A stretch of 64,000 nt of DNA from JAIKWW01 sp052169645 (GCA_052169645.1 JBQNCA010000006.1:1-64000); one strand, 5' to 3'. Shown: positions 33,043 to 42,521, counted from the first letter of the stretch. Made by a program: numbers and translations. The notes: a model not told the origin generated them from the letters alone.

Positions 33043-34857
33043 TCAGTTCTTTGTTTCTTCATATTTAAATACAGCGGTAAAGGCTTCCTGCGGCACTTCG
33101 ACCTTACCGAACTGTCTCATGCGCTTTTTTCCCTCCTTCTGCTTTTCCAAAAGCTTTTTCTTACGGGATATATCGCCGCCGTAGCACTTTGCCAAAACAT
33201 CCTTGCGCAATGCTCTTACGGTAGCCCTTGCGATAACCTTTTGCCCTATAGCTGCCTGTATCGGTACTTCAAACTGATGAGAAGGAATTACCTCTTTCAG
33301 CTTTTCACAAACGGATCTGCCTCTGCTCTGAGCATTGCCGGCATAGACTATCATTGAGAAGGCATCTACCAACTCCTTGTTCAGCAGGATATCCACCTTT
33401 ACGAGATTTGATTTTTCGTATCTTGCAAATTCATAATCAAGAGAGCCGTAGCCTCTGGTCTTTGATTTCAAGGCATCAAAAAAATCATATATAACCTCAT
33501 TCAATGGCATCTCATAATGCAGATTGACACGGGTAGGTGTGATATATTCCATATGAATCATCTTTCCTCGCCTCTGCTGGCATATGTCCATAATCGCTCC
33601 GACATATTCATTAGGGAGCATTATATTCGCATTTACGATAGGTTCTTCTATATGGTCTATCTCCTGCGGTGACGGAAGATTTGAAGGATTATCCACCATT
33701 CTCACCTCGCCGTTTGTCATAACCACCTTATAGATAACGCTCGGAGATGTTGTTATAACTGCCAGCTCAAATTCCCGCTCCAGTCTTTCAACTATTATCT
33801 CCATATGCAACAGTCCCAAAAATCCGCATCTGAAACCATATCCGAGAGCTGCCGAATTTTCCGGTTCAAACATAAAGGCTGCATCATTTACTTGCAGTTT
33901 TTCAAGTGCATCCTTTACATTGTCATATTTTTCCCCTTCACCCGGATATATGCCGCAATACACCATAGACTGCACTGCCTTATAACCGGGAAGCGGCTCC
34001 TCCGTCACGGCATTTGCATGAGTTATGGTATCACCGACTCTTGCATCTCTGACAAGCTTGATGCTGGCGCATATATATCCTACCTCACCTGCTCTCAGAC
34101 TGTCTACATTCATTGCAAAAGGTGCATATACGCCGACCTCGGTAACTTCGTAATTTTTACCTGCATTCATCAGCCTTATGATATCGCCTTTTCTAACGGT
34201 GCCTTCAAAAACCCGCACATAAATTACAACTCCTTTGTAATTATCATAGTAGGAATCAAATATAAGAGCCTTCAGCTTTGCCTTATCATCTCCTTCGGGC
34301 GACGGCACATTCTTTACGATATCCTCGAGTACAGCCTCTATATTCAGTCCCGATTTTGCCGATATAAGCGGAGCTTCGGAAGCATCCAACCCTATAACCT
34401 CTTCAATTTCTTCTTTAACTTCATCCGGACGGGCGCTCGGCAAATCCATTTTATTAATAATCGGAAGAATCTCAAGATTTTCGTCTATTGCCATATATAC
34501 ATTTGCCAATGTCTGAGCCTCTACACCCTGAGTCGCATCCACTACCAGCAAAGCTCCTTCACAGGCTGCAAGGCTTCTTGAAACCTCATATGTAAAGTCC
34601 ACATGCCCCGGAGTATCTATCAGATTGAATTGATATTCATTGCCGTCTTTTGCAATATATCGCAGCCTCGTGGTCTGAAGCTTTATTGTTATGCCTCTTT
34701 CTCTCTCAATATCCATATTATCAAGAAACTGAGCCTTCATATCTCTCTGAGAAATCATACCCGTCTCTTCTATCAATCTGTCCGCCAAGGTTGATTTTCC
34801 ATGATCTATATGTGCAATAATGCTGAAATTTCTAATATACTTCTGATAAGAGTCCAT
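33043..34857 (-). CDS. lepA: Elongation factor 4 (LepA, 604 aa)
   Basis: A translational GTPase that acts on stalled or mis-translocated ribosomes. The G1 motif AHIDHGKST is near residue 15, followed by DIERERGIT, DTPGHVDF and NKMDLPSA. The LepA-specific C-terminal domain (CYGGDISRKKKLLEKQKEGKKRMR) is complete. It has the standard length. GGAGG lies 5 nt before the ATG. It is the first gene of lepA-hemW. Confidence 0.97.
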   Translation of the reverse strand: MDSYQKYIRNFSIIAHIDHGKSTLADRLIEETGMISQRDMKAQFLDNMDIERERGITIKLQTTRLRYIAKDGNEYQFNLIDTPGHVDFTYEVSRSLAACEGALLVVDATQGVEAQTLANVYMAIDENLEILPIINKMDLPSARPDEVKEEIEEVIGLDASEAPLISAKSGLNIEAVLEDIVKNVPSPEGDDKAKLKALIFDSYYDNYKGVVIYVRVFEGTVRKGDIIRLMNAGKNYEVTEVGVYAPFAMNVDSLRAGEVGYICASIKLVRDARVGDTITHANAVTEEPLPGYKAVQSMVYCGIYPGEGEKYDNVKDALEKLQVNDAAFMFEPENSAALGYGFRCGFLGLLHMEIIVERLEREFELAVITTSPSVIYKVVMTNGEVRMVDNPSNLPSPQEIDHIEEPIVNANIMLPNEYVGAIMDICQQRRGKMIHMEYITPTRVNLHYEMPLNEVIYDFFDALKSKTRGYGSLDYEFARYEKSNLVKVDILLNKELVDAFSMIVYAGNAQSRGRSVCEKLKEVIPSHQFEVPIQAAIGQKVIARATVRALRKDVLAKCYGGDISRKKKLLEKQKEGKKRMRQFGKVEVPQEAFTAVFKYEETKN

Positions 34858-35161
34858 TATGCCTCCGTTATTTTATCAAACAGTTTAGTCTAATTTTTTT
34901 CCATTCTTGTAATATTATCATTTTTTCAGCTGAATGTGAACCGCCTGATAAATTTAATCCATATTTATAAATCCGGCTTTATTGTAGGTTATTATAATCA
35001 GCCCTCATTGGTATGCTCTGAAATCTTCATTGATATGCTTCGAATAAAATGTACCGACCTTCAAAAATCAGATTTTTAAGATCTGAAACTTGATAGCCGG
35101 TACGGACTTTTCGTTTAGTATGTTTTATTTTCAGTTATACGTAATAAATTTAATATGCAAT
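34858..35161. other. Intergenic region between lepA and the alcohol dehydrogenase
   Basis: A 304-bp AT-rich spacer. It holds the long hairpin at 35045-35103 that probably ends the alcohol dehydrogenase transcript; the remainder should contain the lepA promoter, which I could not place with confidence. Confidence 0.5.
35045..35103 (-). terminator. Long hairpin, probable terminator of the alcohol dehydrogenase gene
   Basis: Outer arms GTACCG (35051-35056) and CGGTAC (35098-35103) enclose an inner stem CAGAT/ATCTG. On the minus strand the structure is followed by ATTTTATT. It lies about 60 bp past the gene's stop codon. Confidence 0.5.
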
Positions 35162-36322
35162 TTACCATAGCTTTTTATAAATGTCTATAACATCCTGCTT
35201 CATCGGCTGACGAGGATTGGTTTCAGTACAGGAATCATCAAGCGCCGCCTCCGCCATGGCATCTATATGCGATTCATATTCTTCTCTTGTCATATCCGTA
35301 AGAATTTCTCTGAGACTTAAAGGTATACCCATTGCATCACCCATATATTTCAAATAATTTATCAGGGAGTGAATAGTCATTACAGTATTTAAGCTCGAGA
35401 GTCCCAAGGTATTCGCTATCTTGCAGTAGCACTCAACAACAGGGTCGAGAATATCTCTGTGATTCAGGGCATTCTGCATATTTGCAACACCTGTGTTATA
35501 TTCTACTATATGCGGAAGCAATATGGCATTCGCTCTGCCGTGTGGAATATGGAAATGTGCTCCCAACTGATGAGCCATTCCGTGATTTAAGCCCAAAGAT
35601 GCTGAATTGAAAGCAAGTCCCGCCAACGTAGCTGCAACATGCATCTTTTCTCTCGCTTCGGTATCATTGTTGTCGGAAAAAGATCTGAACAGAAACTGTC
35701 CGCATAATGCAACCGCTCTCTCAGCCAACGCTCCCGAAAAATCATTGTGCTTCGTACTGACATAAGCTTCTATCGCATGAGTAAGCACATCCATTCCCGT
35801 ATCCGCCGTAACGCCTGCGGGTACACTGCGTACCAGTACGGCATCTATAATGGCTTCATCGGGAGCCATATCATCGGAAATCAGCGGAATTTTAACCTGC
35901 GCCTTTGCATCGGTTATAACCGAAAACGAAGTAACCTCGCTGCCGGATCCGCTTGTGGTAGGAATACATATGAGCTTTATATGCTGTCCTCCCTTATTCA
36001 TACTTTCAACCATCTTGCGTATGGATTTTGAAATATCCATAGCGGAGCCTCCGCCTACGGCAACTATACAGTCACAGCCCGCATTTGAAAATGCCGCTAT
36101 ACCCGCCGCCACATTTTCTATAGGAGGATCAGGTATTACATCCGTAAACAGCTCGTATTCTATACTGCCTTTTACAAGAGGCTTCGTTATATTTCGAATC
36201 ATATCACTTTCAACTATGAAAGGATCCGTAATTACAAATGCCTTTTTACATTCCAGCTCGCTCAATCTGTTGAGAGCTCGTTCTCCAAAATATATATCCG
36301 TTGCTATATGAAAATGATCCAT
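35162..36322 (-). CDS. Iron-containing alcohol dehydrogenase (386 aa)
   Basis: A group III NAD(P)-dependent alcohol dehydrogenase. The GGGSAMDISKSI nucleotide-binding motif lies near residue 95. The metal-binding region is visible in TGMDVLTHAIEAYVS and in GLNHGMAHQLGAHFHIPHG, which supply the Asp and three His ligands. I start at ATG 36322, which has GGAGGA eight bases upstream; an in-frame ATG 66 bp earlier has no ribosome site and adds a non-homologous segment. It is monocistronic. The substrate (ethanol, butanol, 1,3-propanediol or other) cannot be told from sequence alone. Confidence 0.93.
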   Translation of the reverse strand: MDHFHIATDIYFGERALNRLSELECKKAFVITDPFIVESDMIRNITKPLVKGSIEYELFTDVIPDPPIENVAAGIAAFSNAGCDCIVAVGGGSAMDISKSIRKMVESMNKGGQHIKLICIPTTSGSGSEVTSFSVITDAKAQVKIPLISDDMAPDEAIIDAVLVRSVPAGVTADTGMDVLTHAIEAYVSTKHNDFSGALAERAVALCGQFLFRSFSDNNDTEAREKMHVAATLAGLAFNSASLGLNHGMAHQLGAHFHIPHGRANAILLPHIVEYNTGVANMQNALNHRDILDPVVECYCKIANTLGLSSLNTVMTIHSLINYLKYMGDAMGIPLSLREILTDMTREEYESHIDAMAEAALDDSCTETNPRQPMKQDVIDIYKKLW

Positions 36323-36597
36323 GATTAATTCCTCCGAATTATTCAGTATATAAAAATCTGAAACTTTTGACTGCTGTTTTATAATCACTTAGTAAAGAAT
36401 ACCATATGCCTGCAAGCTGATTCAATCGCTTTGTCGTTTATTTAACAAACAAGTCATCAAGGTACAACCGCATTTTTCAGTTTCGAAAAAATATTGAATT
36501 TTAATCACTTTATTTTAAAAATCAGATATTAGCTTTTAGTATATATTTACATGTCTTATATCAGTTTTTAACGTCTATACAAAACCTCAAGCGCCAT

Positions 36598-36635
36598 AAA
36601 AAACGGAAGATGCACATTCTTTCATGCATCTTCCG
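36598..36635 (-). terminator. Terminator of the SLH surface protein gene
   Basis: Perfect 11-bp arms CGGAAGATGCA (36604-36614) and TGCATCTTCCG (36625-36635), followed by a six-U run on the minus strand. Confidence 0.9.
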
Positions 36636-36674
36636 AAAATATTTTCCTAAGCGTCAAATAAAATAGATATTCTT

Positions 36675-39569
36675 CTATGCTGCAGGCTCAAGTTTGTCCG
36701 CACCGGACTTGTCTGATGATGCTGCATCCGATTTTATATTATTTATAAAACGATTTATCATGCTCGCAAGCTGAGCTCTGCTTGTTTGAGCTTCCGGCTC
36801 CAATCGTGTATCGCTTACACCGTTGATAACGCCTATGGCATTTAACCAGCTCATAGGCTTTTTCGCCCAATCCTTTACAGAGGACGAATCCGAAAATTTA
36901 TCGATAGATACCGACTTGCTCACATCATAACCTTTCATCTGAGCATATCTGTAAAGTACTGCTGCCAGCTCCTGGCGTGTTATTCCCTGATTAGGTGAAA
37001 AGCTTGCATCGGGATATCCTGAAACCAATCCGTTGCCTGACGCCCACGCTACAGGATTTGAATACCAGCTGCCTGCAGCTACATCTTTAAAGCTCATATT
37101 TGATGCTGCCGCCGGTTGATTTTCCAATCTGTAAAGAATAGTAACAATCATTGCCCTGCTCGCTGCCAGCTTAGGTTCAAAATTATTGTTTCCCGTTCCT
37201 TTCATTATTCCCGACTCTATCACAGCTTTAACATCGGAATAGAACCAGTCTGAAGCATTTACATCAGATAAATCTGCCGTTGAAACCTGCGGATTGCTTA
37301 TATCAGGTTTTTGAGGATTATCCGGTTTTTCAACAGGATTCGATACTGCAGGCTGAGTTGAATACGATGAACTTCCTCCGGCTTTGCGGGGTTCTTCACT
37401 TTTCTTAAAATCAAGTGTTTCTTTATCAGCTAACAAATATATGCTGAGCTTGGAAGGATTTTCTCTATTATCAAAAGTAAAATGCATATTCGTATGCTCA
37501 CCGCTTTCACTGTATGCTACAGCTACACCGCTCAATTTATCGTCGGTATTGGAATATGGATATAAGGTCTCTTCTTTAATCATGTTGTTTGATGAATCGT
37601 AAGATTTCATATTTCCGTCAGATGAGATCACAACATATGCTCCGTTATCCCGTTCCCATCTTCCTTCAAAAGCAGCCGTTTCTTCTCTGCTTGGAACACC
37701 TTTTGCCTGTCCCAGATTTTCAGCACAAAATAAAGAGATTACATCCTCTATAAGAGCTTCATTTCCATTTTCAGGGAAAGCTGCCGCCAACCAATAAGCA
37801 TACGGACCTTCCAGCATTTTATAAAGATCTTTTAAATTGCTTCCATAACGAAATTCCAGATGATAGGTATCTTTAGGCGTATCCTCAGCCATAATAAAAT
37901 ATTTAAATTCTCCTGCACTATTATCATTCGTTTCAAATATATAGAACGGAAAAGCACGTCCTTGGAAATCCGCCGCTCTGAAATCTACATAATGATATGT
38001 ATGTGAAAAATGAGAGCCGCCTTTTAAATTACCGCTTATAGTAAAATTGAACGGATTGTTTCCGCTGACTGTGAAAGATGAAAGATCATTTATAAAATCG
38101 CAGTTAAACCTTGTCGCTTCGGGATTGTCTGAGAACTGATTGACAGCTTCCTGACCGTAAATAGAGCTCCCCGTTTTGGTTTGCAGCATAGTTACTGTAG
38201 CAGCAGCATTTGCTTTACCCATTACTGCGGCGCAATAATCAAACCAGTAATGATAATTTGCCTGTTCAAAGGTCTTACCTGTAAAGAGCTGTCCATAACT
38301 CCCGCTTACAGCTGTAAGAAACTCTGCCGCTTCTTCCTTGCTCTTTTGCACAGTACCTATATCTGCCCCGTTCGCATTACCATTTATAGTTACAGTGCTT
38401 CGGCAGTCCGTTATTGCGGATTTATACGAATGACCTGCAATTTTGCCCAAAGATATGCCCTCGGGAGCTGTAATTTGACCGGATGCCGTGCTGTTTTTCA
38501 ATACATATGAAGCAGGAACTCTGTACATTTCATACATATCATTATCCGGATTTACAGGCATAGCCGACATATTTTTATTGAAAAATCCGCCGCCTAAAAT
38601 TCCGCCTGCTCTTTCCGCACCGTTTCCGAGCGTAATATTAATATTTTCCGCATCGCAGCCTGAAATTTCATTTCCCGAATCGCTGTTTCTGCCTGTATAT
38701 CCTAAAATTCCGCCTACCAAATATGCGTTTTCACCTGCGTTTATAATGACATTGTTTGCATCATTATTTGTAAATTCCGTTGCAGCATAGTCGCAGCCTG
38801 CAACACCTCCAACGCCTAAAACATTTTCAGCTGCATTTATCTTTCCCGTAGCGGTACAATTCGAAACTGAACAAGCTTCAAGTCCTCCTCCGACAAGTCC
38901 TGCATTTTGACCGCCTGCTGCAATATTTACGGTAACGCTCACATTACAGTTTTTTATTTCTGCATCTGCACCTGCTCCCGCTACTCCGCCTGCCATGTTA
39001 GGAGTAAGCTTAGGATCTGATGATGTATTGTCGTTCGAGCTTATCACATTTCCCGAAGCTTCACCGATTATATCCACATTGTCTATACTCCCCTTATGTG
39101 CAAAGCCTACAAGTCCCCCTACCATAATATTTCCGCTTACTTTAACATTTTCAAGCTTTAAATCTTTTATCTTAGCATTTGATTCGCAGCCGAAAAGTCC
39201 CTGAGCTACAGCCGTCGGTTTATTTAAAGTAAGGTTTTTTATTGTAAAGCCTTTACCGTCAAAGCTTCCTGAAAAAGCTCTGTCCGGCGTAGGAGTCTCA
39301 GCCGCCTCTCCTTCGCTCCCTAAAGGGACAAAGCTTCCGACAGCGGTCCAGTCCGATACGTTCGACAAATCAATATCCTGTGTCAATACAAAGTTTGCAT
39401 TTAAATGCTCCGCTATGGCAGCCAGCTGCTCGGCATTTGCTATCTGATAAGGGTCATCTGCACTTCCGCTTCCTCCTGCGAATGTAGTTTCCGCCGATGC
39501 CGGAATTGTATAAAAGGATGACGCCATTACCACACTCAACAGGTACGCCATTATCTTTTTCTTTATCAT
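36675..39569 (-). CDS. Secreted surface protein with GLUG-like repeats and three SLH domains (964 aa)
   Basis: Residues 1-27 are a signal peptide (KKK, hydrophobic core, cleavage after ASA). Next comes a leader motif, GSADDPYQIANAEQLAAIAEHL, common in surface proteins of this type. From about 90 to 400 there are GLUG-like repeats (IMVGGLVGFAHKGSI, NMAGGVAGAGADAEIKNC, NAGLVGGG, AYLVGGILGYTG), likely a beta-helix. A central region of about 420-735 has no fold I recognise. A P/S/Q-rich linker precedes three SLH domains (about 770-940), each with the FxDV...WY and ITR/ASR-type motif, which anchor the protein to cell-wall polymers. Monocistronic. Confidence 0.9.
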   Translation of the reverse strand: MIKKKIMAYLLSVVMASSFYTIPASAETTFAGGSGSADDPYQIANAEQLAAIAEHLNANFVLTQDIDLSNVSDWTAVGSFVPLGSEGEAAETPTPDRAFSGSFDGKGFTIKNLTLNKPTAVAQGLFGCESNAKIKDLKLENVKVSGNIMVGGLVGFAHKGSIDNVDIIGEASGNVISSNDNTSSDPKLTPNMAGGVAGAGADAEIKNCNVSVTVNIAAGGQNAGLVGGGLEACSVSNCTATGKINAAENVLGVGGVAGCDYAATEFTNNDANNVIINAGENAYLVGGILGYTGRNSDSGNEISGCDAENINITLGNGAERAGGILGGGFFNKNMSAMPVNPDNDMYEMYRVPASYVLKNSTASGQITAPEGISLGKIAGHSYKSAITDCRSTVTINGNANGADIGTVQKSKEEAAEFLTAVSGSYGQLFTGKTFEQANYHYWFDYCAAVMGKANAAATVTMLQTKTGSSIYGQEAVNQFSDNPEATRFNCDFINDLSSFTVSGNNPFNFTISGNLKGGSHFSHTYHYVDFRAADFQGRAFPFYIFETNDNSAGEFKYFIMAEDTPKDTYHLEFRYGSNLKDLYKMLEGPYAYWLAAAFPENGNEALIEDVISLFCAENLGQAKGVPSREETAAFEGRWERDNGAYVVISSDGNMKSYDSSNNMIKEETLYPYSNTDDKLSGVAVAYSESGEHTNMHFTFDNRENPSKLSIYLLADKETLDFKKSEEPRKAGGSSSYSTQPAVSNPVEKPDNPQKPDISNPQVSTADLSDVNASDWFYSDVKAVIESGIMKGTGNNNFEPKLAASRAMIVTILYRLENQPAAASNMSFKDVAAGSWYSNPVAWASGNGLVSGYPDASFSPNQGITRQELAAVLYRYAQMKGYDVSKSVSIDKFSDSSSVKDWAKKPMSWLNAIGVINGVSDTRLEPEAQTSRAQLASMINRFINNIKSDAASSDKSGADKLEPAA

Positions 39570-39662
39570 ACAACAACTCTCCTTTCCTTCATCATCAAAG
39601 ACAAGCTTTTTATAAAAATATAATCAAAAGACTTATCTGGTTAGTTTTAGCTAACTCACTTT

Positions 39663-39687
39663 AAAAAAATATAGGTTGTTTCCAACC
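39663..39687 (-). terminator. Small GNRA-loop hairpin in the SLH gene leader
   Basis: On the minus strand AGGTTG-GAAA-CAACCT is followed by a seven-U run, upstream of the SLH gene. It would be an intrinsic terminator in the leader if transcription begins further upstream, giving possible attenuation. The short stem makes this uncertain. Confidence 0.4.
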
Positions 39688-39791
39688 TTCATTTAAATTA
39701 TCATCTCATTCTTTTATATTGTCAAGGAATAATTAAATGAGTTTTAAATTATAATTTAAATTATAAGAATCATTTTTAATCATTATTTTTA

Positions 39792-39820
39792 TTGCAAACT
39801 TAAAATTTTTAATATATACT
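39792..39820 (+). promoter_or_regulatory. Promoter of rpsT
   Basis: TTGCAA (39792-39797), 17-bp spacer, TATACT (39815-39820). The leader to the ATG at 39854 is about 25-28 nt. Confidence 0.75.
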
Positions 39821-39853
39821 AATGTAGATATTTTGCGAAAGTGGGGTGAAATA

Positions 39854-40123
39854 ATGGCAAATATTAAGTCTGCAAAGAAAAGAATTTCAGTTATCGAAAC
39901 GAAGACTGCACAGAACAGAAGAATCAAGGATCGCATAAAGTCAATCAGCAAGGATTTTGAAGAAGCTTTAGCTAATGGTGATATGCAGGTCGCTTCCGAG
40001 AAGCTCACGCTCCTCGAGAAGAAATACATGAGGGCTGCGTCCAAGAACGTATTTCATAAGAAGAACGCTTCCAGGAAAGTTTCGAAGCTCAGACAGAGAT
40101 TCAACAAAGCTCAGGCGAATTAA
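39854..40123 (+). CDS. rpsT: Ribosomal protein S20 (89 aa)
   Basis: A basic helical protein of the 30S subunit. MANIKSAKKRI, RIKDRIKSISKDFEEAL and KNASRKVSKLRQRFN are standard. I take the ATG at 39854; an in-frame upstream ATG would add seven residues without a ribosome site. The purine-rich GGGGTGA lies upstream. Codons ending in C or G (AAG, AAC, CTC) are more frequent than in neighbouring genes, as expected for a strongly expressed gene. It is plus-strand and isolated, with its own promoter and terminator, and is followed by an unusual GC-rich hairpin run. Confidence 0.97.
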   Translation: MANIKSAKKRISVIETKTAQNRRIKDRIKSISKDFEEALANGDMQVASEKLTLLEKKYMRAASKNVFHKKNASRKVSKLRQRFNKAQAN

Positions 40124-40141
40124 TCTCACCCGTCCCCACAT

Positions 40142-40204
40142 GTGCATAAGTTAAATGCACTTTGGCGGAATTTCCGCCGGAGGCTGAGCGCGACAAAGTC
40201 GTGC
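40142..40204 (+). ncRNA. Candidate structured RNA or 3' UTR element downstream of rpsT
   Basis: Three successive perfect or near-perfect hairpins: GTGCAT/ATGCAC (40142-40147, 40155-40160), GGCGGA/TCCGCC (40164-40169, 40173-40178) and GCGCGAC/GTCGTGC (40188-40194, 40198-40204), before the rpsT terminator. The segment is clearly GC-richer than its surroundings. No open frame here has a ribosome site. It could be a structured rpsT 3' UTR, a small RNA released from it, or a copy of a dispersed repeat. Confidence 0.4.
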
Positions 40205-40220
40205 CGGGCTACAAAATTCA

Positions 40221-40254
40221 AACGAAGGGTAAGTGTCTCACCCTTCGTTTTTTT
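40221..40254 (+). terminator. Terminator of rpsT
   Basis: Perfect 10-bp arms AACGAAGGGT (40221-40230) and ACCCTTCGTT (40240-40249), followed by TTTTTTT to 40254. Confidence 0.92.
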
Positions 40255-40356
40255 ATTCCCTTTTTTTATTCCCTAAATTATAGGTTTTTCAACAATATCT
40301 TTCTCAAATTATTAAGCTGTGCCGTCACCCTTATGCAAGTACTATATATACCTGTA

Positions 40357-40479
40357 TCATTCATCAATATACTTTTTACCCAAGCTGAAATTTACAAGGC
40401 TTGTAACCGCTGTGGCTATTCCTGCCGCAGCCGCTAATGCTCCCAATATAAATGTTACTATCGTAAGACCTCTTCTCAT
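40357..40479 (-). CDS. Small single-helix membrane peptide (40 aa)
   Basis: A short reading frame with an excellent ribosome site: AGGAGGTG (40486-40493), six bases, then ATG at 40479. The product starts MRRGLTIVTFILGALAAAAG and continues through IATAVTSLVN to FSLGKKYIDE. It has a positively charged start, a hydrophobic stretch of about 22 residues and a charged end, giving one membrane helix with N-in or C-out orientation. It lies 62 bp downstream of the acyl-CoA ligase on the same strand, so it may be in that operon. The function is unknown; clostridial genomes encode short proteins of this kind, but I do not recognise a family. Confidence 0.65.
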   Translation of the reverse strand: MRRGLTIVTFILGALAAAAGIATAVTSLVNFSLGKKYIDE

Positions 40480-40541
40480 CGTATTCACCTCCTGTATTCA
40501 AAATCATTTAATCTGTGTCTTTATCATATACTTAATCGTAT

Positions 40542-42344
40542 TCATGATAAAAATCCCTCTATCTGTGCAATATTATCCAAACGTTTTATCTTTCTTGTAG
40601 TAGTTCTGATAAAATCATCTTCCCTTACTATAACAGATTTTATGCGCTTGTAACTCGGCATAGTCATATTTATTTCATTTATTATTTCCTTAAACATGCG
40701 CTGTTGCTCTTCAATAGGTGGAATTTCTCCTAAAGCTTCCTTTATTTCTTCTAAATCCGGCAGAATTTGTATCGCAACCATGGCATCATCCGTACTCTTT
40801 GATTCATATACCATACATTCCGATATATAAGGATGAGCATTTACAAGCTCTTCGATTTCCTCAGGATAAATATTTTTACCCGTTTTGGTCAATATGATAT
40901 TTTTAGTACGCCCTGTAAGATAAAGCCATCCGTCTTTATCTACAAAGCCTCTGTCACCCGTATTGAACCATCCGTCCACTATAATCTTTTCAGTTTCCTC
41001 AGGCATATTATAATATCCCTGCATCAGATTCGGTCCTCTGTACCAAATCTCACCGATGCCGTTTTCATCTTTGTTATCTACACGAATTTCACCGGAACGC
41101 ACTACAACTCCGACAGAACCTGCTTTTTTATAACGCTCCTTCGCAGCCTGAGGAGTACCTGAAACAAGCGGAGAACATTCTGTAAGTCCATATCCCTGCA
41201 GAACTGTTATGCCCAAATCTTCAAAGCCTCTGAAAACATTTGGCGATATAGCTGCGGCCCCGGTTATAACTATCCTGAGCTTTCCTCCGAGCTCTTTATG
41301 AATCCGGCGAAAAAGAACTCTGCTCATATCTATTCCTATAGCTTTCAGTCTGTTATTTCTTTTTATAGTCTTTTTCAAAAGCTCGGCTTTACCGCTCTTT
41401 TCCGCAGATTTCCATATTTTTCTATAAATCATTTCGTTTACAAGAGGCACGGATATCAGGACGGTATTATGAATTTCTTTCATATTTGCGGTTATATACT
41501 TTAAGCCTTCAAAAAATGCAGCGCTTGCACCTCTGTAAAGGATCAACATCATTCCGAATGTACACTCATAGGTATGATGTATGGGCAATATAGACAAATG
41601 TCTGTCAGTAGTATGTATATTGGCAATACGACAAGTATCCATAATGTCCGATAAAACATTTGTCTGACTTATCATTACTCCTTTAGGGTCGCCCGTTGTA
41701 CCCGATGTAAATAATAATATGCTCATTGCATCCGGGTCTGTAGGCGTATCGAAAAAGGTATTATCCTTTTCCGCCAAAGCTTCTCCCTCTGAAAGCAGAG
41801 TTTTCCATGTATAAATTTCTCCGCCGTGTGAAGTCTCATATTTCAGTTCATCAGCGGTTATAGTATCGGCAACAGGTATATTTATATCTGTGCGGTCATT
41901 ATACAGGTTCATCACTACCCTTACATCTATACCTTCGATTTTTTCAATTTTATCATGCTGATCCGATGTATAAAAAATTGTACTGCAATTTGCCGTTTGA
42001 ATAAGATTTTTAACCTCATTTTCATCGAATTCTTTATCCAGAGGAACAACTACTCCTCCGCCTATTGCAACTGCGATATAGGTAACTATCCATTCATATG
42101 CGTTAACGCCCATAACTGCAATATGCTTTTTCAGTAATCCCATAGCCTTAAGCTTCAAGCCGATAGATTCTATATCATGCTTCAAAAGATTGTAGCTTAT
42201 CGGTATATAAGCTCCACCTCTTTCTTTTTTGACCCAAAATGCAGGGGAATTTTGCATCTTTACAGCACTATCTAAAATCAACTCGGAAAAATTGTTGACT
42301 TCTCTTACATCCCGGTACCAATATTTATCTCTAAAATCAGGCAT
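40542..42344 (-). CDS. Long-chain acyl-CoA synthetase-like AMP-forming ligase (600 aa)
   Basis: ANL-superfamily enzyme that activates a carboxylate through an acyl-adenylate. The P-loop-like motif LLFTSGTTGDPKGVMIS is near residue 210, the QGYGLTECSPL motif near 385, and the hinge/A8 region WFNTGDRGFVDKDGWLYLTGRTKNIILTKTGKNIYP near 470-505, ending with a basic C-terminus that carries the catalytic lysine region. Size and N-terminus fit the FadD15-like long-chain acyl-CoA ligases. The substrate is not defined by sequence. It is upstream of the 40-aa membrane peptide and 177 bp downstream of the aminopeptidase gene. Confidence 0.88.
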   Translation of the reverse strand: MPDFRDKYWYRDVREVNNFSELILDSAVKMQNSPAFWVKKERGGAYIPISYNLLKHDIESIGLKLKAMGLLKKHIAVMGVNAYEWIVTYIAVAIGGGVVVPLDKEFDENEVKNLIQTANCSTIFYTSDQHDKIEKIEGIDVRVVMNLYNDRTDINIPVADTITADELKYETSHGGEIYTWKTLLSEGEALAEKDNTFFDTPTDPDAMSILLFTSGTTGDPKGVMISQTNVLSDIMDTCRIANIHTTDRHLSILPIHHTYECTFGMMLILYRGASAAFFEGLKYITANMKEIHNTVLISVPLVNEMIYRKIWKSAEKSGKAELLKKTIKRNNRLKAIGIDMSRVLFRRIHKELGGKLRIVITGAAAISPNVFRGFEDLGITVLQGYGLTECSPLVSGTPQAAKERYKKAGSVGVVVRSGEIRVDNKDENGIGEIWYRGPNLMQGYYNMPEETEKIIVDGWFNTGDRGFVDKDGWLYLTGRTKNIILTKTGKNIYPEEIEELVNAHPYISECMVYESKSTDDAMVAIQILPDLEEIKEALGEIPPIEEQQRMFKEIINEINMTMPSYKRIKSVIVREDDFIRTTTRKIKRLDNIAQIEGFLS

Positions 42345-42521
42345 TTCCGATCTCCTGTTTAATAAAATATATGCAGTCGAAAATTTAATATTTATTTATA
42401 GACTGACATTTTTTAATTTGTTAACGTATCAATAAATATTATATTATCAATATGTTAAAATATAAAGCTATTTCAGTTAATTTTCAAAAAAGGCTTTGCC
42501 ATAAAATCTTTTTTAATAAAT

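Noticed and set aside
39733..40044. 103-aa minus-strand ORF opposite rpsT
   Set aside because: It is a shadow of rpsT: antisense to the conserved S20 gene, no ribosome site, and hydrophobic only because of complementary codons.
40162..40437. 91-aa ORF through the GC-rich hairpins
   Set aside because: No ribosome site; it runs across the rpsT terminator and an unrelated AT-rich region, with no recognisable protein pattern.
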